NCBI GenBank assembly: GCA_014621425.1 | Contig: JAANBB010000396.1 | Span: 1 to 37,979 of the forward strand | From: Cylindrodendrum hubeiense | Taxonomy: Eukaryota; Ascomycota; Sordariomycetes; Hypocreales; Nectriaceae | DNA length: 37,979 nt | Direction of reading: 5' to 3' | In this document: one piece after another, positions 34,788 through 37,979 of the stretch | Position numbering within the stretch: position 1 is the stretch's first letter | Layout: each line of letters starts with the position of its first letter | Notes under the pieces: generated by a model | What the model saw: the letters and a program-made list of their open reading frames with translations, nothing else | Database searches by the model: none | Told to the model about the DNA's origin: nothing | Program-made: the position numbers and the translations under genes

Positions 34788-35759
34788 CGTGACTGATGAA
34801 CGCGCGAACAAAAGGGACGGGGATAGAAGGGGGGAGGAGCTTGATGCGTTCGTGGCGACGCGAAAAAAGTGATGTCGCGTTAATGATCCAGGTTGGAGCT
34901 CCCTGTCACGTGATTGTAGGCAACGCGTTATGCGATCCAAGCTTTGGATGCGCCCAGGTCCGCAGTGGAGTGGCGTTGCTAAAACAACCACGGATTTGTA
35001 AAGGGCCAGGCGCAAACAGTTTGCGTCGCGAAACACGTGTAACTTGCCAGTTATTTCAAAGTATTAGAAATAGCTGCATTTGTATGTTGGCGCGCGGATC
35101 TCTTAGAAGCCCATGGGATTCAGGGCGCAAATATAATGACCATATTCATATAATTTTACTGCGCCCATGCAAGACGCAAGCCCCAGGCTTAGTCCTGAGT
35201 GGCACCTCTGCAACAGCGGGAGGGATACAGGCGCGTCCAGTGCCTTAGCCTCGGCCTAATGCTAATAGGGTGGTGTAGTTATTGGACGTCCTTATTCTCC
35301 TATCCAGCGATCAACCTAAGCCCTATAAATGCTATAGAACCTCTAGACTCTGGCTCCATTAACCAGCATACGCAGCTTTTTCGGCGCTTCTCGTGATGGC
35401 ATCACGTCTGCAAAGCAGTCAACCCTTCCTGCAGCAGATCGGAAAATCTACGTTTCTCTCCGAAGTGAACTATTCCACGACCCACTCACAGTCTTCGTTT
35501 GGCGCCAGCACCGATTCTCGGGAAGTGGAGTCGGGAGTTGCGTTTAAGAGCCGACCCCGCGCATCTCCGGGAGAATATATAACCAGACAAGATGCCTCGA
35601 ATCAACCAGAATCTCATATTTAGAAGAATTTGTCCCCTACGTCTAACCTACCCAATCCCGCATATACTCTCAGCGCCCTACGCATTTCGTTATACACCAG
35701 GCCTCGTTCTACGTAAACCGTCAATTAGAACCATCGTCTACCCTACACCATCCTTTAAC
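34788..35759. other. Divergent promoter region, spt16 / AhpD-like gene
   Basis: About 970 nt between two divergent starts. An E-box palindrome lies near spt16. From about 35040 to 35340 the sequence is noticeably AT-richer. TATA-like ATATATAA is at 35574-35581, about 180 nt upstream of the AhpD-like start, and a pyrimidine-rich leader follows. An in-frame ATG at 35592 would add 56 residues but lies only about 10 nt after the TATA-like element, so it is probably not transcribed from that element. Confidence 0.5.
34906..34913. promoter_or_regulatory. TCACGTGA palindrome (E-box, bHLH/Cbf1-type site) upstream of spt16
   Basis: The 8-bp palindrome TCACGTGA lies about 119 nt upstream of the spt16 start codon. 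CACGTG cores are bound by Cbf1-type bHLH and related factors. Chance occurrence is possible, so only the position supports function. Confidence 0.35.
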
Positions 35760-36439
35760 ATGAGACTCCCCTACGTCACCGATCCTGTCCCGGCCAAGAA
35801 CGAGGAAGAGGCCGGAATCGTCGAGCGCATCAAGGCTCGCCGAGAGCCTCGTCCTCTCCAACCTCTTGACCTCACCCTACTACACGCGCCCCCGATTGCC
35901 GATGGCTGGAACTCGTTCCTCGGCGCAGTGCGCACCAAGAACTCACTGCCGGATGACGTGAGAGAGCTCGCCATCTCACGAATTGCCGTTTGCAACAAGG
36001 CGTGGTACGAATGGACACACCATGCGCCCCTGGCCGTCAAGGGAGGCGTTCCGCAGGCTGGCATGGATGCCATCAAGCAGGAGACACTGGGAGAGCGGCC
36101 GGCGGAGTTGACTGAGAAGCTCTGGGCTGTGGTGTTGTACACCGAAGAGATGACGAGGAACGTCCAGGTCAAGGATGAGACATTTGACCGTCTTCGAACC
36201 TTCTTTAGCGAGAAGGAGATTGTTGAGCTGACAGCAACGGTAAGGCCACATAATCTACATCGAGCGAGTGAGCCCAAGCTGAATCCCCTACTAGGTCGCC
36301 TGCTATAACTGCGTGAGCCGCTTCCTTGTGGCACTTGATGGTAAGTCTTAACACATAAGTCATATTCATGTTAACTAGTCCTAACATTCATACAGTTGGG
36401 GAGAGGAATTCAACCGGCCCCGATGCTGCGTCTCACTGA
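35760..36439 (+). CDS. Carboxymuconolactone decarboxylase / AhpD-like family protein
   Basis: Three exons (35760-36239, 36295-36340, 36396-36439) with two 55-nt introns give 189 residues, the usual size for fungal CMD-like proteins. The core LPDDVRELAISRIAVCNKAWYEWTHHAPLA is the family's helical motif with the conserved EWxHH; EKLWAVVLYTEEMTRNVQVKDETFDRL follows as the second helical pair. Exon 2 encodes ACYNCVSRFLVAL. The family includes gamma-carboxymuconolactone decarboxylase and AhpD-type peroxidase partners, but the fungal group is mostly uncharacterised; only one Cys is near the His motif, so a CxxC thiol active site of the AhpD kind is not evident there. The start MRLPYVTDPVPA (context AACATGA) was preferred over an in-frame ATG at 35592, whose 56-residue extension lacks acidic residues and could be leader sequence or a targeting peptide. 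Confidence 0.85.
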
Positions 36440-36960
36440 TGGCGAGGCGGTGCCCCCGCGGACTACCGAAGAAGAACAACGAAGATCAATGAAATGGGTA
36501 TGCGATGAACGGAAAAGAAGAAACGCAAAGCCAAGCGAAACCAACTGGGGAAAATATCGTGAAGATAATAAAGAAAAACCATTAAAAAGAAAGAAAGAAA
36601 AAAAACAGAGGAATACTGGGGCTTAAGGCCGCGCAGTAGGGGTATCCCATCTATGTGAAGTGAAGCGAAGAAACCCTAACTCCTCTGGACCTTCATCATG
36701 CTCGGTCTTCATACATTCATGTCATCCCTCATAAGGAATCCAGCCCCCCCTACCTCGTAATAAAAGTACCTGTAGTCTGTCTCAGATCGTGCTGTTCGTA
36801 AATGATGCTGGCCAGTCCGCCGTGCCAGAACGCCGCTCAATGCTTGATGCCCGTGTGCTGTCGCACAACCAAGCAAGCCGTATGAAATGATGCTGTGCCA
36901 GAAACCGGAAGCCAACAAATAAAAGTGTGCCCAAATTGGGACTTTTGGAACCTTTTTTGA
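36440..36960. other. Intergenic, between convergent AhpD-like and membrane-protein genes
   Basis: About 520 nt of presumed 3' UTRs, with an A-rich run (36560-36610) containing an AATAAA. No coding feature is recognised. Confidence 0.55.
36567..36572 (+). promoter_or_regulatory. AATAAA polyadenylation signal
   Basis: AATAAA lies about 130 nt after the stop codon of the AhpD-like gene in an A-rich stretch, a good position for its 3'-end signal. Confidence 0.45.
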
Positions 36961-37704
36961 TCAAGGCGTCTTGGTTGCTCTTGACATGGCGCGCTCGATT
37001 GAGGCATGGCGCTTGTGCATCAGGGGTGAGGTCTGAAGCTCCTCCACCACGCCGGCCCAACCCTTCTTGGGAGGGGGAACGACGTGCTCATTGCGACCGG
37101 TCACTTGGGTCGTCAGCCTACGAAGGGGTGGACGATTGAGGATGCTGTCCGTCAGGCCCTTGGGAAAAGTGGGAAGAGCTGGTGCTCTGGGCGGCCGGGG
37201 GGGCGTCCTGAAGGTGGGGATCGACTTCTCCGGCTCTCTGGGAGCAGCCGGTTGTTGTTTCTCCGAGTTGGACGCAATGACACCCATATAGACGACGAGG
37301 AAGCGCATGCGTAGCAAGTCCAGCCTCCGCACTCGATCTGCCAGTTGTGATCGCTTCGATGCCCACAGCAGCCGCGCGCTGGTCCTCAACTTGGCGGTGC
37401 CCTCCTCAATCATCATTCCATTAAGGTCCTCGCGCAAGTCGTCGCCAGCCTTCTGGATTTCTCGGAGCAGTTGGCCCAAGCGAATCTTGTCCTCGAGGCG
37501 CTGCACCTTGGCGGCGTCGCGATCGTAGCTCTCATTTTCCTGGATGGAAAAGTCGGCGGTGTCGATGAAGGTGGCAATCTCCTGAGGCGCCGCAAGGTAT
37601 GCGGCCGTGTAGACGGAGGCGATCTGGCCGAGGACGACCGCGGACAGCAAAAGAGCGGTCAGGACGAGTATAATGGTCCACTGGAGGGAGCCGGACTCGG
37701 CCAT
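36961..37704 (-). CDS. One-helix membrane protein of unknown function
   Basis: I do not recognise this family. A single exon of 247 residues starts at MAESGSLQW with ATG context ATCATGG. Residues 9 to about 38 form one long hydrophobic segment (WTIILVLTALLLSAVVLG and following), with few charges before it, suitable as a signal anchor or uncleaved signal. Residues about 58-140 are charged and heptad-like (RLEDKIRLGQLLREIQKAG; SQLADRVRRLDLLRMRF), suggesting a coiled coil or helical hairpin. The C-terminal third is Pro/Arg-rich and basic (REPEKSIPTFRTPPRPPRAP) and probably disordered. The long open frame, good start context and gene-like composition support it as a real gene. Location and function are unknown; an organelle- or ER-anchored scaffold is one possibility. 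It converges with the AhpD-like gene. Confidence 0.75.
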   Translation of the reverse strand: MAESGSLQWTIILVLTALLLSAVVLGQIASVYTAAYLAAPQEIATFIDTADFSIQENESYDRDAAKVQRLEDKIRLGQLLREIQKAGDDLREDLNGMMIEEGTAKLRTSARLLWASKRSQLADRVRRLDLLRMRFLVVYMGVIASNSEKQQPAAPREPEKSIPTFRTPPRPPRAPALPTFPKGLTDSILNRPPLRRLTTQVTGRNEHVVPPPKKGWAGVVEELQTSPLMHKRHASIERAMSRATKTP

Positions 37705-37979
37705 GATGTAGCGGAGCGTCTGGATGGCAAGTCGAGGCGGAGGGTGAGGCTATCATGCATGGTCTGGTCTTGGGGGGGGAAGAAGAGAAGCAGGATCGCC
37801 CACGAGCGGCAAGCAGTGACGAAGTAGGCGGCGAAAGCGAAAGCGCAATCGCGTTTGTGTGCGCCGTTGGGGCCGGTCTGCCATAGGTCCTGTGGTGCAA
37901 GACGACTACCACATTCGTCTCCAGCAGCGGTGGTCGGCCACTGGGATCAGTGGGATGGCTGGGGATGGGCCCTGGACGC

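Overview
The window is nuclear DNA of a filamentous ascomycete, most likely a Sordariomycete and probably Hypocreales. This is judged from GC-rich coding sequence, GT-AG introns of about 47-94 nt, pyrimidine-rich leaders, and protein sequences typical of that class; it is an inference without any search. I find 13 protein-coding genes (two of them without a recognised family), one tRNA gene, several short tandem repeats and long gene-free stretches. I see no rRNA, CRISPR array, intact transposon, virus-derived gene or secondary-metabolite cluster.

Left part (1-13.7 kb): snf1, the AMPK catalytic subunit (+, start at or beyond the left edge), is convergent with icl1, isocitrate lyase (-). After a 3.7 kb gene-free interval comes the neutral trehalase nth1 (-), then a Yippee/Moh1-type zinc-binding protein (-). 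The first three are all carbon-source or reserve-carbohydrate genes: Snf1 is the kinase that derepresses the glyoxylate cycle, icl1 is a classical output of that pathway, and neutral trehalase mobilises stored trehalose.

Middle part (13.7-24.6 kb): a gene-free, relatively AT-rich stretch; dug1, a Cys-Gly M20 dipeptidase (-), with an optional N-terminal targeting extension; a divergent 1.3 kb promoter region; mpe1, a DWNN/zinc-knuckle/RING subunit of the cleavage and polyadenylation factor (+), whose Met-Asn-Gly repeat tail contains two ambiguous bases and an apparent false stop; get3, the tail-anchored-protein ATPase (-); a 5-hydroxyisourate hydrolase (+) with a perfect CRE palindrome just upstream; and a small spliced orphan gene (-).

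Right part (24.6-38 kb): a gene-poor stretch of about 4.4 kb holding only a tRNA-Ser(AGA); cdc50, the P4-flippase accessory subunit (+); spt16, the FACT histone chaperone (-); a carboxymuconolactone-decarboxylase/AhpD-like protein (+); and a one-helix membrane protein of unknown function (-).

Exon boundaries were worked out by hand from GT-AG sites, frame continuity and known family sequence. Every multi-exon model closes to a whole number of codons. The exception that needs care is mpe1, where local sequence errors must be assumed. I found no convincing undescribed multi-gene system. The best leads are the Met-rich tail of Mpe1, the two-start Dug1, two stop-free 3n introns, the orphan gene and the large gene-free intervals.
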